In this document: piece by piece, positions 38,025 through 48,041 of the stretch
How positions within the stretch are numbered: the stretch's first letter is position 1
Layout: every line of letters begins with the position of its first letter
From: a virus
Virus record (IMG/VR): IMGVR_UViG_3300030107_004520
Span: 532 to 64,531 of that record
DNA length: 64,000 nt
Reading direction: 5' to 3' (one strand)
Translations under genes and position numbers: made by a program
The notes under the pieces: generated by a model
The model's database searches: none
What the model saw: only the letters and a program-made list of their open reading frames with translations
Told to the model about the DNA's origin: nothing

Positions 38025-38948
38025 TTAGTGTTTTATAAATTTCGACGAACCTCTAAGTGTTTGGGTTATTTCTTCAAGTTTAATATTTGACAATCTTATT
38101 TTTGCTTTTCTAGTTTCTGCAGCTCTTTCTTTTTTAACCTGTGTTAATAAATTAGGTGGCGTATCTTTTCGAGCTAAAAGAACGCCGTAAAGTATATGTT
38201 TATATATAGCTTCTTCAGCAAATTTGTGTATAAATGTAGCGTCTAAGTCTAAAGCGGTGTTACCGGCATTTGTAACTAAACCATCACTGATATATTTGAG
38301 TACTAGTGTTTTTCCCGCTAAGTTAGAACTGAAGTGAAACTTACCAGCATCTTCATCTATAAAGAAAGAACCGTTAGCTTGTGAGTATTGAGGGTCTATT
38401 CCATATCTCTCTCCATCCATAGGCCAATAAGTATCGTCCATATAATCATCTTGATTTACAGACGGCGTAGTGGCTTTGTAGCTACCCCATGTGTCAGAAG
38501 TGTCATTACCATCACTATCAGTTGTTCCATCTAAAGGTTCATTAGAACCATCTGTTGCAAAACCACCAAAAGCCGTTATAGCCTCCTCTATGTCTTTTGG
38601 ATTAGATGTTTTAGATGTTGGGTAAATAATTCGCTCAACACCAGCACCATCACTCCAAGATAATTTTACGTAGTTGATATAATCTACAGGCATTACCATT
38701 ACTAATGTTGATGGTACTTCTATCTCCCAATCTTTAGTAGATCTTAAAGTATCGTAACTAAGCTCCTGCATTGCTCTTGTAGCATGGAACGTTATATCTG
38801 AAACTAAAACTTTTTCACATATTTTACCTTCACCAACATAGGTAGCAGAGAACGCTGTTATAATTTCGGTTAAATTTATTTTTTGATAATTACCGTGATC
38901 ACCACCTGTTGCGTAATACGCTTGCTGGTCTGTCCTTATTATACCCAT
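38025..38948 (-). CDS. Structural protein, probable head-tail adaptor / tail protein, 307 aa
   Basis: A mixed alpha/beta protein with no membrane segments. It has an N-terminal GGDHGNYQKINLTEIITAF, a VPSTLVMVMPVDYINYVKLS strand pair, an acidic insert (~130-190), and a helical basic C-terminus. Lying between the nozzle gene and another tail-type gene matches the tail tube/adaptor (T7 gp11-like) position in podoviruses. Sequence alone does not prove this. It starts 4 bp after the 38953-39690 gene. Confidence 0.62.
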   Translation of the reverse strand: MGIIRTDQQAYYATGGDHGNYQKINLTEIITAFSATYVGEGKICEKVLVSDITFHATRAMQELSYDTLRSTKDWEIEVPSTLVMVMPVDYINYVKLSWSDGAGVERIIYPTSKTSNPKDIEEAITAFGGFATDGSNEPLDGTTDSDGNDTSDTWGSYKATTPSVNQDDYMDDTYWPMDGERYGIDPQYSQANGSFFIDEDAGKFHFSSNLAGKTLVLKYISDGLVTNAGNTALDLDATFIHKFAEEAIYKHILYGVLLARKDTPPNLLTQVKKERAAETRKAKIRLSNIKLEEITQTLRGSSKFIKH

Positions 38949-38952
38949 TTAT

Positions 38953-39690
38953 TTATGTTTTTTGATTTGTATTCTCTGCGTTATCTTTAGCTGTGGTTAT
39001 TTGTGTTAAACCAGATTTATTAATAACTATACCAGCTAGATCTAATATTTTTATAACCAACGTGTCTTCTTCTGAATCGTGTAATTCGAAGTTTACAGAA
39101 GTGTTTGAGTTGTATAATGCTTTTTCATTTACAACAACATATCCCCAAGCAACATCTTCTCTTGGTTGCGCTATAGTCTCGCAAGTTACGCTTGAGGTTA
39201 CTACCGCTCCATCTGAATATACTATTATATCTCTATCTGAGGTTGTGTTGTTGTCTATATAAATTGGTTCAGTAACAGTACCGGCGAAGTGTCTGCTTGA
39301 AGCTATTAATCTTTTTATATCATTTCTAGGAACTCTCCTACACTCGTAATCACTATAGTATATTGCACCTATTTGCCATACTGGTCTAGCTACACTACTT
39401 ATAGTAACTGATGTAGGAAATGTGTGACCGGATGTCACTGTTTGGACGGTTGTAAATGGAGCCAACTTCCTTGTAATTAAATCCGATATATCGGATTCAC
39501 TAGGAAAAGATCTATCTTTATTTGCTTCTAGCCTTTCTCTTTGATTTTTATTATAAAAATAGGATTCAAAGATCTGTAATTGGGCTTGGTTAGCTAACAA
39601 GTTAAATTCTTGTGGTGTTATATAACCTCTTTGCTCTTTATTAGCCATTGCTAAAACTCTTTGATATACTGTGTCTACACTTATCGCCAT
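38953..39690 (-). CDS. Structural protein, probable tail/connector component, 245 aa
   Basis: The N-terminal ~65 residues are helical (VDTVYQRVLAMANKEQRGYI, TPQEFNLLANQAQLQIFESY). A beta-rich body with PVWQIGAIYYSDYECRRV and SSVTCETIAQ follows. The 'TPQEFN.LANQAQL.IFE' block recurs, as I recall, in tail-connector proteins of marine podoviruses. It lies immediately upstream of the 38025-38948 gene. The exact position in the virion is unknown. Confidence 0.62.
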   Translation of the reverse strand: MAISVDTVYQRVLAMANKEQRGYITPQEFNLLANQAQLQIFESYFYNKNQRERLEANKDRSFPSESDISDLITRKLAPFTTVQTVTSGHTFPTSVTISSVARPVWQIGAIYYSDYECRRVPRNDIKRLIASSRHFAGTVTEPIYIDNNTTSDRDIIVYSDGAVVTSSVTCETIAQPREDVAWGYVVVNEKALYNSNTSVNFELHDSEEDTLVIKILDLAGIVINKSGLTQITTAKDNAENTNQKT

Positions 39691-39714
39691 AATTTATTTT
39701 TAATGTAGTTACGA

Positions 39715-39730
39715 TCGCCCCGTAGGGCGA
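39715..39730 (-). other. Intergenic GC hairpin between tail genes
   Basis: TCGCCC-CGTA-GGGCGA forms a perfect 6-bp stem in the 56-bp gap between the 39747-40565 gene and the next gene downstream. On the minus strand no T-run follows, so it is not a classic intrinsic terminator. It may be an RNA-stabilising or processing hairpin, or a weak attenuator. Confidence 0.55.
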
Positions 39731-39746
39731 CCGCTCTACAGTTTGA

Positions 39747-40565
39747 TTAATTATTTAATCGTTTTTCTATATTGGAGTAAATCTCCATTCCTTCATCAGT
39801 TTTAAACCAAGCGGCTAAAGCCGAGTAAGGATGTTCATCAAAAGGAACGTTCATTAACTTTCTATCATTAGAACCCCAACTAAACGTTCTTTGATCTGAA
39901 GATAGTTTTAATATTCCTAATTCAGTTGCTTTAATACCAAAGTTTCTAAGTATAACGTTTTCGTCATTTACTAACTCTAAGAACAGTTTAGGGTTTCTCT
40001 TAGCATACACTAGTAAATCACGTCTAAGCTCCTTAGAACTCATCGTAGACACTTCAGAACCTTTTTCTACACGTAATACCGCTTCAGCCATGTCTATATC
40101 TAAAGCTTGAGCAGCTGTTAATGCCTCTATTTCTAACTCTATAACCGCTACTTCACTTTGAGCTATCATTTGAGGTTTATATTCTACGTACAAATGTTTT
40201 CTACCTGGGTGATATAGAGATAATAATTTTTGTAACGTTTGTTTTTCCCTAGGAACGAATAGCGTTCCTCTTCTAAAAATTATATGTGATAACCTTTGAT
40301 CTCCCTCCATTTCATCAACAAAACAAGTTCGTTGGTTTTCACAGTATTTTAACTCTCTCTCATATCCCTTTTCTTCGTCAAAATAAAATATATTTGCACT
40401 CTTTATAGATCTTGATAAAGATCTTTTAGCTTTACCTCTTATAAAATAAGTTCTATTTTTTATTTCCCAACCATCTTCTGGGTGAGGTTTTTTATTTTGT
40501 TTTGGTTGTTCTACAACCCGTGGAGTTGATTCCACTTCTATTTTTGTTTCTTGTTTTTTTGCCAT
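39747..40565 (-). CDS. Structural-module protein of unknown function, 272 aa
   Basis: The N-terminal ~35 residues are disordered and Lys/Glu/Pro-rich. They are followed by GWEIKNRTYFIRGKAKRSLS, a FYFDEEKGYERELKYCENQRT segment split across residues ~60-80, and a helical half (LRRDLLVYAKRNPKLFLELV). It is the first gene after the capsid gene's terminator. Its conserved place next to the capsid gene suggests a head-completion or connector role, but no family is recognised. Confidence 0.62.
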   Translation of the reverse strand: MAKKQETKIEVESTPRVVEQPKQNKKPHPEDGWEIKNRTYFIRGKAKRSLSRSIKSANIFYFDEEKGYERELKYCENQRTCFVDEMEGDQRLSHIIFRRGTLFVPREKQTLQKLLSLYHPGRKHLYVEYKPQMIAQSEVAVIELEIEALTAAQALDIDMAEAVLRVEKGSEVSTMSSKELRRDLLVYAKRNPKLFLELVNDENVILRNFGIKATELGILKLSSDQRTFSWGSNDRKLMNVPFDEHPYSALAAWFKTDEGMEIYSNIEKRLNN

Positions 40566-40589
40566 AATATAATATATAATAAAATTAAT

Positions 40590-40643
40590 AAAAAAATAAA
40601 GAGAAGGACGGAGAACGTTTACATGTATGCCGTCCTCCTCTTT
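40590..40643 (-). terminator. Terminator after the major capsid gene (minus strand)
   Basis: AAAGAG-A-AGGACGG at 40598-40611 pairs with CCGTCCT-C-CTCTTT at 40630-40643: 13 pairs with one mismatch and an 18-nt loop. Read on the minus strand it is followed by ATTTTTTTATT, a good U-tract. It starts 13 bp after the capsid stop. It probably terminates part of the transcripts so that the capsid mRNA outnumbers the downstream tail mRNAs. Confidence 0.88.
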
Positions 40644-40656
40644 AAAATATAAATGC

Positions 40657-42162
40657 TTACTTCATTAACATGAAATTGTTAGCACCTTGAGTAATTAAAC
40701 ATCTTTCAGATAAGAAATGCATTTGCATTGCGTCTAAATCAGATGTTACAGCTCCAACAGAACCAGTAACCCAAGTTTTCATTTTTCTACTTTCTGTTTG
40801 AGAAGCTCTATATCTAACGTGTAAGAAAGGACGTTTAAGGTTCCTTCCTAGGGTTTCATCATAAACTGAAGAAACACCCGCTGGAATAAATACACCACGA
40901 ACAGCATCAGAAGTAGCAGCGTCGTTAATACCACCTCTAGTAGCACTGTCGTTTAAGTATTTCCAATCAGATTTGTAGAAATCGTAAGATCCACGTCTGA
41001 AACCAGAGAAACCTAAATTAAGCGCCATATCTTCTGAGTTGTTAAATACTCCGTAAGAAGTACCACCAGCTCCGTAAGAATTCATTGAAGCTAACATATC
41101 ATCAATCGCAAGAGACGTTGCTCTATTAACAAACATCATGTTTTCTTCAATAGCACCTTGCTTATCAAACTCTGCTAAGATAGCATCGAATTCAGCTAAA
41201 TCAACAGCTGCGTTAACACCAGTAACACCTGAAGTTATATTACCTCTATCTTCGATAGCTGCAAATAAACCTTCAGTACCACCTGGGTTACGACCAGATG
41301 AATAATAAGCAGCATCATCAGTAGCACCAGCATCAAGAATGTGAGATTCAGCATTCACTTTCTCAGCTTCAATACACATCATCTCTACGTAATCATTGAA
41401 ACGAGCTCTTGTATCACCAGCTGCTTTTAAGTACCATAAGTAACCACTTTGTCCAGCTTCACCTGTAATCTCAACCCAACCAATTTGAGAAGCATCAGAT
41501 CCAGAGATCTCATAGTAATCTTTCATTATGATTGGTTTGTTAGATTGAGAAGTGTGAGTTGGTTTTACTGCTTTTGCTGAAGAGTTAGCTGGTGTAATAC
41601 CACCTAATCCAGTTGAAGCTTTTTCCCAGTCAGAACCAATAACTACAACTTGCGTATTTGCTAAAGTTGCATTTGATCCATGAAACGGAGCATCAGCCCA
41701 AGTTTCTTCACCATAAGGTATAATTGTAACAGCTGTACCGTTAACTAATACTACTTGACCAGTTCCTGACCAACCTGCGTTAGCTACTAAACATACGTCA
41801 TATAATCTCATACCATGATTAGCAATAGTATAACCGTCACCTGATACATTTCCATCAGAATCACTAACTACTGTAAAAATATTTGTATTTGTAACAAGTG
41901 AACCAATACACGAAATGTGTAATCTACCTTGTTCTGACCAAACTACTTGGTCTGAGGACATAGCCTCTTCTGCTCCAACTTGAGATAAAAAACCTGAGAT
42001 AGTTCTTTTTCCAAAAACCTCAGCTTCTTTTTCCATTAAGTCAGGCAGATATTGTTGTTCCCATCCGGTTGAACCGTCTGTGAAATCTATATAATTTGAA
42101 TTCAACGTCTGCTTCTGTGAAGCTGGTGTGTTATTCAAATTAGTTCCTGCTGTAATTGCCAT
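40657..42162 (-). CDS. Major capsid protein, 501 aa
   Basis: The assignment rests on position, directly after an acidic scaffold and portal and before a strong terminator, and on composition: Ala/Gly/Ser-rich and soluble. The C-terminal block RPFLHVRYRASQTESRKMKT, then VTGSV and MHFLSERCLITQGANNFMLM, resembles from memory capsid proteins of Bacteroidota podoviruses. It should have the HK97 fold: an N-terminal arm at residues 1-60, an E-loop-like region with inserted beta domain ~80-230, and a P-domain helix near VNAESHILDAG. No cleavage site is obvious. Confidence 0.82.
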   Translation of the reverse strand: MAITAGTNLNNTPASQKQTLNSNYIDFTDGSTGWEQQYLPDLMEKEAEVFGKRTISGFLSQVGAEEAMSSDQVVWSEQGRLHISCIGSLVTNTNIFTVVSDSDGNVSGDGYTIANHGMRLYDVCLVANAGWSGTGQVVLVNGTAVTIIPYGEETWADAPFHGSNATLANTQVVVIGSDWEKASTGLGGITPANSSAKAVKPTHTSQSNKPIIMKDYYEISGSDASQIGWVEITGEAGQSGYLWYLKAAGDTRARFNDYVEMMCIEAEKVNAESHILDAGATDDAAYYSSGRNPGGTEGLFAAIEDRGNITSGVTGVNAAVDLAEFDAILAEFDKQGAIEENMMFVNRATSLAIDDMLASMNSYGAGGTSYGVFNNSEDMALNLGFSGFRRGSYDFYKSDWKYLNDSATRGGINDAATSDAVRGVFIPAGVSSVYDETLGRNLKRPFLHVRYRASQTESRKMKTWVTGSVGAVTSDLDAMQMHFLSERCLITQGANNFMLMK

Positions 42163-42180
42163 TTTTAATTTGTTTTAAAG

Positions 42181-43380
42181 TTATTTTCTATTTTTAATTT
42201 TAAACTTAAAATCAGAAGAATTGTCACCTAATACTCTTACTTTTATACCACCCGCTTGAACTTCACCGTGTTGTTGCCTAGGGTTAACATTAACGTTTTT
42301 ACCTTTAGCAATACTATCTTTTATAGCATCGGCTTTACCTTGTTCATAAAAATGCTTAGCAACAGCGTCAGGATTCATTGCTGTAAACAAACCTTTGTGA
42401 TAACCTTTAGCATCTTCCATCATGTTCTTTTTGTTCAAAAACTTTTTGACAAAATTATTGATATCGCTTTGAGTATCTTTTACTTCGTTTGCGTCTTTAA
42501 CGTTAAACCTATATTTCTTATCTCCAACATTATATTCAAAACCTTTGAACTTGTCGTTAAAAACCTGATTGGTTTTATTTAAGAAATTAGATTTTTGCGA
42601 TTCAGCAACTTTCTGATTTTCTTCAGATTCCTTGTTGTATCTATTAAAGAAATCAATAGCTTTTTGTTGCTCATTGGTCAACTTTGACCCAGCTTTAATT
42701 TCTTCATAGTATTTGGACTTATACCCGTCCAGGTGGGTTTTAGCGTTGGCAACTTGCTCTTTTAACGCTAATTTTTTTCTTCTTATATCTTTATCCTCAT
42801 CAACTTCTTCGTCATACGAAAACTGATCTTCCATAAGGAAATCAATTTCATCTGATGTTAAGTGAGGTTTTGTTTGTTTGTAATATTCTTTTAGTACCGT
42901 TTGATTATCCATTTCAGAATAATCTTTGTTAAGTTTTACATAATCTTGTAAATCACCGCCAGTATCTTCCATAAAATCCATTAGCTTTTGTATGTTCTCT
43001 GGAATCTCCTTACCGCTAGCAGCCGCTTCTTCAACAGCTTCTTTTACTTCTTCCTCTGTAGTTTCTTCTGTTATTTCTTCTAATACGGGTTGTTCTTCAT
43101 CTTGAACGGTGGTTTGTTCTTGTGGTATTTCCTCAACCACTTCTTGTAAAGTTTCGGCTTGTTTGTCTTCAACCACATTTGTTGTTTCTTGCTCTTTATT
43201 GGCATCTTCTAATTCTTTTACTTTAGACATATCAATTTTATAATCACCTTCTTCGTTTATTGATACTGGTGATTCTTGTTCTTGACTTTCTGTAGTTTCT
43301 GTGGTTTCTGTATTTTCTACAGTTTCCTCCACAGGTTGTGTAGTTTCTTCAACTACCTCTTTGTTTTCGTTTTCTTCCAT
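42181..43380 (-). CDS. Scaffolding protein, acidic, 399 aa
   Basis: Residues 1-135 are extremely acidic and low-complexity (runs of E, T, V and Q such as VVEETTQPVEETVENTETTE). Residues ~135-330 are helical and Lys/Glu-rich, and the C-terminus is basic (NSSDFKFKIKNRK). An acidic coiled body with a basic capsid-binding tail, encoded between portal and capsid genes, is the usual form of a podovirus scaffold. No protease motif is visible. Confidence 0.78.
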   Translation of the reverse strand: MEENENKEVVEETTQPVEETVENTETTETTESQEQESPVSINEEGDYKIDMSKVKELEDANKEQETTNVVEDKQAETLQEVVEEIPQEQTTVQDEEQPVLEEITEETTEEEVKEAVEEAAASGKEIPENIQKLMDFMEDTGGDLQDYVKLNKDYSEMDNQTVLKEYYKQTKPHLTSDEIDFLMEDQFSYDEEVDEDKDIRRKKLALKEQVANAKTHLDGYKSKYYEEIKAGSKLTNEQQKAIDFFNRYNKESEENQKVAESQKSNFLNKTNQVFNDKFKGFEYNVGDKKYRFNVKDANEVKDTQSDINNFVKKFLNKKNMMEDAKGYHKGLFTAMNPDAVAKHFYEQGKADAIKDSIAKGKNVNVNPRQQHGEVQAGGIKVRVLGDNSSDFKFKIKNRK

Positions 43381-43400
43381 GATAAAATATTATATAATTA

Positions 43401-45818
43401 CTAATCTATTTGTGGTGTGAACTTATCTAAACCAATCCCTCCACCTAGTACGTCATGACCAGATGATTCGAATTTTTTAGGTGGTCCACCCGTTTTTCTT
43501 TGTTGTATAAGCTCGCTTTGTTGTGAAGCTTGCATTTTTGTTCTTTCGTCTTTTCTATCCTCTTTCTGTGAATCAGTTAAAGTTCCTGGTGTTGGTCCCT
43601 GATCTTGGTTCATCTTCATGTTTAACTCAAACTCATGATCCATTAACTCTTTCTTTAACCTAACCTCTTCAGCTAAGTACGCAAGTTTATTATCAGATTT
43701 TTTCTGCTCTAACGCTAGCTCAGCCTCTGATTTAGCTTGATTTTTCTGCATCTCTGTTTGTGCCGCAGCTTGTTGAGCTTGCGAGTTAGCTTGAGCTTGT
43801 GCCTGCATGTTTTGTTGTTGTATTTGCTGATCTCGCTCTTGCTTCTTTTTCTTCTTTAACTTTAATAGTTGATTTGCTAGTTTTAAATTTTTAACCTGCC
43901 TAACATCTATAGCGTCATCTAAATCAATTAACTGTTGTGATAGTGCTACTTGAATATTATTTTCTAATAACGCTTTTTCTTCTTCGTCTGGTTCTAACTC
44001 TATAAATATACCAAAATCATAAAGATGTAATTCTGACATCTCGCTTAATGTGGCTACATTATGAGCACCTATAGCTTGAATAAACGCATCTGCTGTTGGT
44101 GAGTATTCCAATATGTCTGATATTCGAAGTGATAACGCTTCAGCAACCTCAGCAGTTAAGAATAATCCAGATTGTAATATATGTCTAGTTGCTACATTTG
44201 AATTTGCAGCAGCCATCTTTTGAACACCGACTAGACTATTTGGATCAGGAGTTCCAGCGTCTCTAGCTTCATTTAACCCAGTAGTATCTCTTATCATTTG
44301 TAAGTAATAATTGTAATTACTGATAAGTGCTTGCATTTTGTTACCACCAGCACCACTAGCTATCTGTTGTATAGGTATTTTACCAGGATTTGGGTCACCA
44401 TCTTGAGTCATAGACCTACCAATAACACTACCAGTTTGAAAGAACATGTTTAACGCCTCTTGTGGATTATAGTTAGTACCATTACCTAAGTCTATTTCAG
44501 CTAAACCGTCAGCATCTAAATAAACTCCATCTGGTACCATACGAGACATCACTTGCTGTATTTTTAAGTGTGTTAACTGAATCATATCTGCAAAACCAGT
44601 TACTCTACTGACTAAAGACTCTATTTTACCGTTATACATTCTAGGAGCTACTATACTGTAATTCATTTTAACCTTGTTGAAATCACTTTTTTCCCGCATC
44701 ATATTCTCTGCCTTTTCCCACTTAAGTAATTTGTTTGTACCCAAAACAATAGCGCCTTCAAACAAACACTCAACAGACCTTTGTAATCTAGTAAAGGTAC
44801 TTTGCATTTCTTCAGGTGGATTAAAGGTATCTGGTTTAGATATAACTTTCTCTGCTCCACTACCAACTTCCTTAATTTTATAAACATCGCTCATAAAAGT
44901 CTTATAGTTAAAATATAAAACTTCAACCGTATTTTTGTCTTGTATTTTTTGTCTAGAGGGGCTACTCATCGAATGCTGAGAACCGCTTTGTATATCTTCT
45001 AGTTGTTCAAGTGTTAATTGTGGAAATTGCTTGACTAATTCATTTATAGGTATAGTTTTAACTTCGCCTACATAGTATATATCATCAAAGTAAGGGTTGT
45101 CAGTATATGAATAAACTAAGTTTGCTGGGTCTACGTAATCAACAGCCACACCGTCACTAAAATTAAACGAAGTTTTTACACAAGCTATACCCAATACTGT
45201 TAAGTCATATAGTAGTCTTCTTCTTATAAGATCGTAGTTGTTTCCATCTAGCAAAACATTTATAGCCTGTTCTTCGGCTATTTCCACAGCCTGCTTATAG
45301 TTTAACTGCATATGTAATGCTAGTTCTTCAGTAGTTTCAGGTAGAGATTCTTTATCGTTTTCATAAAGATCGATATTAAACTGAGTTTTTGCAGCATCAT
45401 TAAACTCTCTAGACTGCATATCTCTAATTATAGATTCCATGTACTCAGTTCTCTTACTAACGCCGAACTGATCTTGTGAGTATGCTTTTATACTAAACAT
45501 TCTCTCAGACATACCATTAACAACTATATCTACAAATTTAGGTATAATTGGAACTGGTTTCCAATCTAGATTGAGGTAAGATAGGTCACCATTTGTCGAC
45601 AGTTCATCTTTATATTTTTGTATTGATTGTTCTCCCCGAGCATATAGTCTTAGGTTATGAAATTTAGATTGTGAATCAGAAAATTTATTAATTTGTTGTC
45701 CGGCAAACCACTCACCCTCTATAGCTCTAGCTACTTCAAGACCGTATTCGTGGCTCATTTTCTCAGCGTCACTTACGACTTGGGATGGAAAATTGACATA
45801 CGCGACATTTCGATTCAT
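43401..45818 (-). CDS. Portal protein, 805 aa
   Basis: Forms the dodecameric DNA gate at the capsid vertex. The gene lies between terminase and scaffold. Helical wing and stem regions dominate: IQLTHLKIQQVMSRMVPDGV, NYNYYLQMIRDTTGLNEARD, MAAANSNVATRHILQSGLF. Residues ~640-760 form a long Gln/Ala/Lys-rich coiled coil (LLKLKKKKKQERDQQIQQQ) resembling the barrel extension of podovirus portals. The length exceeds T7 gp8 (536 aa) and is close to those of large Bacteroidota podoviruses. Confidence 0.85.
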   Translation of the reverse strand: MNRNVAYVNFPSQVVSDAEKMSHEYGLEVARAIEGEWFAGQQINKFSDSQSKFHNLRLYARGEQSIQKYKDELSTNGDLSYLNLDWKPVPIIPKFVDIVVNGMSERMFSIKAYSQDQFGVSKRTEYMESIIRDMQSREFNDAAKTQFNIDLYENDKESLPETTEELALHMQLNYKQAVEIAEEQAINVLLDGNNYDLIRRRLLYDLTVLGIACVKTSFNFSDGVAVDYVDPANLVYSYTDNPYFDDIYYVGEVKTIPINELVKQFPQLTLEQLEDIQSGSQHSMSSPSRQKIQDKNTVEVLYFNYKTFMSDVYKIKEVGSGAEKVISKPDTFNPPEEMQSTFTRLQRSVECLFEGAIVLGTNKLLKWEKAENMMREKSDFNKVKMNYSIVAPRMYNGKIESLVSRVTGFADMIQLTHLKIQQVMSRMVPDGVYLDADGLAEIDLGNGTNYNPQEALNMFFQTGSVIGRSMTQDGDPNPGKIPIQQIASGAGGNKMQALISNYNYYLQMIRDTTGLNEARDAGTPDPNSLVGVQKMAAANSNVATRHILQSGLFLTAEVAEALSLRISDILEYSPTADAFIQAIGAHNVATLSEMSELHLYDFGIFIELEPDEEEKALLENNIQVALSQQLIDLDDAIDVRQVKNLKLANQLLKLKKKKKQERDQQIQQQNMQAQAQANSQAQQAAAQTEMQKNQAKSEAELALEQKKSDNKLAYLAEEVRLKKELMDHEFELNMKMNQDQGPTPGTLTDSQKEDRKDERTKMQASQQSELIQQRKTGGPPKKFESSGHDVLGGGIGLDKFTPQID

Positions 45819-45821
45819 ATT

Positions 45822-48041
45822 TTATTTTTTTATTAATTTTGACATACTTCCTTTATTGTTATATCTTGCTATGTTTAGATTTAACTCTTGCTTCTTTCTA
45901 TTTGGATTTGGTGCATACAAGTGTCTATTACAAGCCATTATCGCTAATCCTGAGCTTATCGTTGCATCAAACTTTGTTCTTTTATTTATATCGAATCTAG
46001 ACCACTCGTTTAGAGTCCTATTAAAATACATGTTACCATAATTACCATTACCTAAATGACCAACGTGGCTCTGTATATACATCTCTATAGCCGCCGCGTG
46101 TGCTTGTTTTATATCTTCACTTGAATTAGGTATTCCACCAACTTCCTTTTCCGCTGCAGAAAGTTTGTTCCAAACTCTATCAGGTCTATTCATGCTAAAC
46201 CCTCTATAACCTCTTCTTCTCAAATAATATAATAATCTAGGTTTATTATTCTCTGCAAGTATTGGCATTCCATAAAACACTAAAGCCATCAATACATCTT
46301 CAAAAAATATATCAGCTGTTTGTGGTCTAGCTATATATTCTAAAAAGAAACTATTAGCTGGAGCATCTTCCATGCTGAATTTAGTCAACCCATGCAAAGC
46401 TCCCTTAGAACCTCTTCCGTCAACGGTACCAGATATATCATAAGAATCACAACCAAAGGCTCCCATGTGTTCATTGCCAGGGTATCTAATACCATTTTTT
46501 AATATAACTTTATTTTGCAAATGTACTTGTGGTACCCAGCTTACATGAAACCTTCCTTTAGGATCTGGATAGAATATAACATTAGTATCTTTAATACCGT
46601 TCACCCACTGGAAATTCCCTATAGACGTGCCACCATGTTGCCTACTTGCGCCGTTGTAATCTATCTGCTCGTATATTTTTATAAGATTAAATATACTGTT
46701 TTTTGTTTCATCTCTAAAAGCATGGTCCTCAGTTCTTGGGAATTGTCTATAAAACTCATTTAAACCATCTTGATCATCTTTTAAACCATCAGCCTCATTC
46801 TCCCAGTGTTCTATTATACCATAATCTATTAATTCACCGTCAGGTCCGAAGACATCATCGTCAGGATTATTGAATACTGGAAATCCATGTTCATCAATAA
46901 ATCCTTCGTAGTTCCACTCCATTGGGATAAACAAAGAATATAAACCAGACTTTGTTTGTCCATTACGGTTCCTTTTAGTGACGTCTGAATCATAGTATAG
47001 TTTTTTAAAGTTATCACCACCTTTATCTAACGCGTTGCTAGTTGATCCCATCATACATTTACCAACTATCCTACTACCTAATCGTAAACATGTTTTTGTA
47101 ACTCTCCAGTTGTTTAATATATTGTCTGGTCTCTCCCACTTACCACTTTCATCATGTACTAGTAAATTTAACTTTTCACCGTCATAGCTATTATCACCAG
47201 TGTTCTTCCAATCTATAGTTGTATCCAACCCAACTATTTCCTCTAACCTCTCATTGCTCTGTATTTTCTTTCTCGTAAACTTACTAGCTGGCACTCTATA
47301 CGCTAATTCTGATTTAGGTCTATCCATACCATCTTGAATAGGTTTAAAGAAAAACGGGTAGTTTATACTAATAGGCACGACTTTGTCTGTAAACATTTTC
47401 TTAGCGTCTGCACCTGTTTTAGAAAGTATCCCATATCTAGAATCACTCGCTAAAGTGGCTAAATTAACTGTTTCTGCTGACGACATGAAAGAAAAACCAG
47501 AACGACGGTTTTTAAGATAACATATACCATAGCACCTCTTATCAGCCTTACATGCCTCCCAAAATATATAGAACAATCTATTTGCTTCTCTAAAATCTGG
47601 AGCGCCTACATCAATTTTACTCCATTGTAAATACATATAGTGTGTTCCTGTTATATAAGTTGGCTTGCCATTATTAGTAAACCAAAAACCCTCCTCTCTT
47701 CTCTTGAACTCTTCATCTATATAGTCGTACCACTGCTCTTTAGCTTCTTCTGGATAGCTTCTCCAATCAAATATATTTTTAAGTCTAGATAATTCTTTGG
47801 ATATATCGATTTTCTCCCACTTGTTCTTCTTACCTTTAAACACTTTTTTAGGTGCTTTTGGTAATGCTATTCTAAGACCTTGTATTTCGTATATTTCACC
47901 TATGACACCTGTCTTAGAAATAACCACAATATCATGTTCTTTGTTGTGTCCGTATCTCCATTTCTTACCCTTATTAAGTCTACTTATCGTAGTCTTTTTT
48001 ATAGGTTCTACTATTTTAATTAATGTTTGCTCGTAACTCAT
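45822..48041 (-). CDS. terL: Terminase large subunit (packaging ATPase-nuclease), 739 aa
   Basis: Motor that packages DNA through the portal. Conserved blocks are FWFTNNGKPTYITGTHYMYL, CYGICYLKNRRSGFSF (in place of a standard Walker A), LNLLVHDESGKWE (Walker B with catalytic Glu), RIVGKCMMGSTSN (coupling motif), and nuclease acidic residues in AFGCDSYDISGTVDGRGS and ADIFFEDVLMALV. From memory this pattern is that of crAss-like and related Bacteroidota podovirus terminases. The start overlaps the small upstream gene by 4 nt. Confidence 0.9.
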   Translation of the reverse strand: MSYEQTLIKIVEPIKKTTISRLNKGKKWRYGHNKEHDIVVISKTGVIGEIYEIQGLRIALPKAPKKVFKGKKNKWEKIDISKELSRLKNIFDWRSYPEEAKEQWYDYIDEEFKRREEGFWFTNNGKPTYITGTHYMYLQWSKIDVGAPDFREANRLFYIFWEACKADKRCYGICYLKNRRSGFSFMSSAETVNLATLASDSRYGILSKTGADAKKMFTDKVVPISINYPFFFKPIQDGMDRPKSELAYRVPASKFTRKKIQSNERLEEIVGLDTTIDWKNTGDNSYDGEKLNLLVHDESGKWERPDNILNNWRVTKTCLRLGSRIVGKCMMGSTSNALDKGGDNFKKLYYDSDVTKRNRNGQTKSGLYSLFIPMEWNYEGFIDEHGFPVFNNPDDDVFGPDGELIDYGIIEHWENEADGLKDDQDGLNEFYRQFPRTEDHAFRDETKNSIFNLIKIYEQIDYNGASRQHGGTSIGNFQWVNGIKDTNVIFYPDPKGRFHVSWVPQVHLQNKVILKNGIRYPGNEHMGAFGCDSYDISGTVDGRGSKGALHGLTKFSMEDAPANSFFLEYIARPQTADIFFEDVLMALVFYGMPILAENNKPRLLYYLRRRGYRGFSMNRPDRVWNKLSAAEKEVGGIPNSSEDIKQAHAAAIEMYIQSHVGHLGNGNYGNMYFNRTLNEWSRFDINKRTKFDATISSGLAIMACNRHLYAPNPNRKKQELNLNIARYNNKGSMSKLIKK

